DNA from: Bacillota bacterium
GTDB lineage: Bacteria > Bacillota > Clostridia > Christensenellales > CAG-138
Length of the DNA stretch: 47,045 bases
Assembly (NCBI GenBank): GCA_023395595.1
Contig: JAEWYO010000077.1
Location: 1-47,045 of the forward strand
Direction: 5' to 3'
Shown: positions 46,448-47,045 of the stretch, piece by piece
Numbering within the stretch: the first letter of the stretch is position 1
Layout: each line of letters starts with the position of its first letter
Program-made: the position numbers and the translations under genes
The notes under the pieces: generated by a model
The model's database searches: none
What the model was told of the DNA's origin: nothing
What the model saw: the letters and a program-made list of their open reading frames with translations, nothing else

Positions 46448-47045
46448 ATGAACGTACAGCGGACGATGGATTCGCTCAATTACAAAGGGTTTGAGGTGCG
46501 CTATTTTGAGACGGTGCAGGAAGCGGCGGAGTATCTTCGCGGTAGCATTTGGGGCAAAACGGTCGGCATCGGCGGCAGCGTGACCATCCAGCAGATGGGG
46601 CTTTACGAACGGCTGACGGAGCACAACACCGTATATTGGCATTGGGTGAAGAACGATATGGAGACGCGCACGACGGCGGCCGGGGCTGAGGTTTACCTCA
46701 CGAGCGCAAACGCCATCGCCGAAACGGGCGAAATCGTGAATATCGACGGCTCCGGCAATCGCGTCGCGGCGACGCTGTATAACCACGAGCGAGTGGTGTA
46801 TGTTGTTGGGGTCAATAAGATTGCGCCGGATTTGGAGAGCGCAGTGTTTCGCGCGCGGAATGTTGCGGCTCCGCTCAACACGCGGCGGCTGGGGCTGAAA
46901 ACACCCTGCGCGGTTGGGAAAGAGATTCGCTGCTATAATTGCTCCAGCCGGGATCGCATCTGCTGCGGCGTGGCGACGCTGCTTTGGCCGATGCGGAGTA
47001 TCAAGGTGACGGAGGTTGTTTTGGTTGGGGAGAGTTTGGGGTATT
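46448..47045 (+). CDS. LUD-domain protein (lactate-utilisation family), 3' end missing
   Basis: Translation from the ATG at 46448, after GAGGAG, is open to the end of the window (199 codons). It matches the LUD (DUF162) family related to LutB/LutC: TVGIGGSVTIQQMGL, LTSANAIAETGEIVNIDG, GNRVAATLY, VVYVVGVNKIAPDLESA and a Cys-rich segment with CAVGKEIRCYNC and DRICCGV. The four to five cysteines may hold a metal or cluster. LUD proteins occur in L-lactate oxidation complexes or as stand-alone proteins of unknown role in Clostridia; this looks like the stand-alone type. The end lies outside the window. Confidence 0.92.
   Translation, partial: MNVQRTMDSLNYKGFEVRYFETVQEAAEYLRGSIWGKTVGIGGSVTIQQMGLYERLTEHNTVYWHWVKNDMETRTTAAGAEVYLTSANAIAETGEIVNIDGSGNRVAATLYNHERVVYVVGVNKIAPDLESAVFRARNVAAPLNTRRLGLKTPCAVGKEIRCYNCSSRDRICCGVATLLWPMRSIKVTEVVLVGESLGY

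Overview
The window looks like chromosomal DNA from a fairly GC-rich Gram-positive anaerobe of the Clostridia. The reasons are a YesM/YesN-type two-component pair, a YerC (TrpR-like) regulator heading a HisZ/short-HisG histidine operon, Na+-pump decarboxylase subunits, strong GGAGG-type ribosome binding sites and sigma-A promoters with TTGACA/TATAAT-like boxes. I cannot name the genus. No tRNA, rRNA, CRISPR array, insertion sequence or phage gene was seen. The window is gene-dense and almost wholly metabolic or regulatory.

Layout. 1-1323 is the 3' part of a DinG/Rad3-like helicase gene. 1553-11384 is a sugar-sensing and uptake region: response regulator, sensor kinase, a membrane-anchored sugar-binding protein, a first MglB-like lipoprotein and a terminator, then an MglB-MglA-MglC transporter operon ending in a small membrane protein. 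11500-13535 carries a HAD hydrolase and, on the other strand, enolase. 13836-17099 carries small membrane proteins and an ammonium transporter fused to a P-II domain. 17318-21205 holds an MFS transporter, a tyrosine-phosphatase-like protein, the membrane subunits of a Na+-translocating decarboxylase behind a structured leader, and a YtxH-like protein.

21295-29538 (minus strand) is one long aromatic amino-acid operon, aroF-tyrA-aroB-aroA-aroC-pheA-aroEK-aroQ. It covers every step from DAHP synthase to chorismate and both prephenate branches. Shikimate dehydrogenase and shikimate kinase are fused. The most striking signal in the window lies upstream: a 31-codon leader peptide dense in Tyr and Phe codons, followed by an intrinsic terminator just before aroF and a competing pairing. 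This is a ribosome-mediated attenuator responding to Tyr/Phe, preceded by a row of tetraloop hairpins.

29943-36000 is a c-di-GMP-linked exopolysaccharide module: a BcsA-like synthase with gating loop and PilZ domain, a large polytopic membrane protein in the same operon, and a divergent PAS/HD-GYP phosphodiesterase. No BcsB partner is present.

36066-45461 (minus strand) is a complete histidine operon, yerC-hisZ-G-D-C-B-H-A-F-IE-histidinol phosphatase, followed by an archaeal-type IMP cyclohydrolase (PurO-like) gene. That would join the AICAR by-product of histidine synthesis to purine synthesis. RidA and a truncated LUD-domain gene end the window. Function calls rest on motifs and remembered family features. 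No database search was run.
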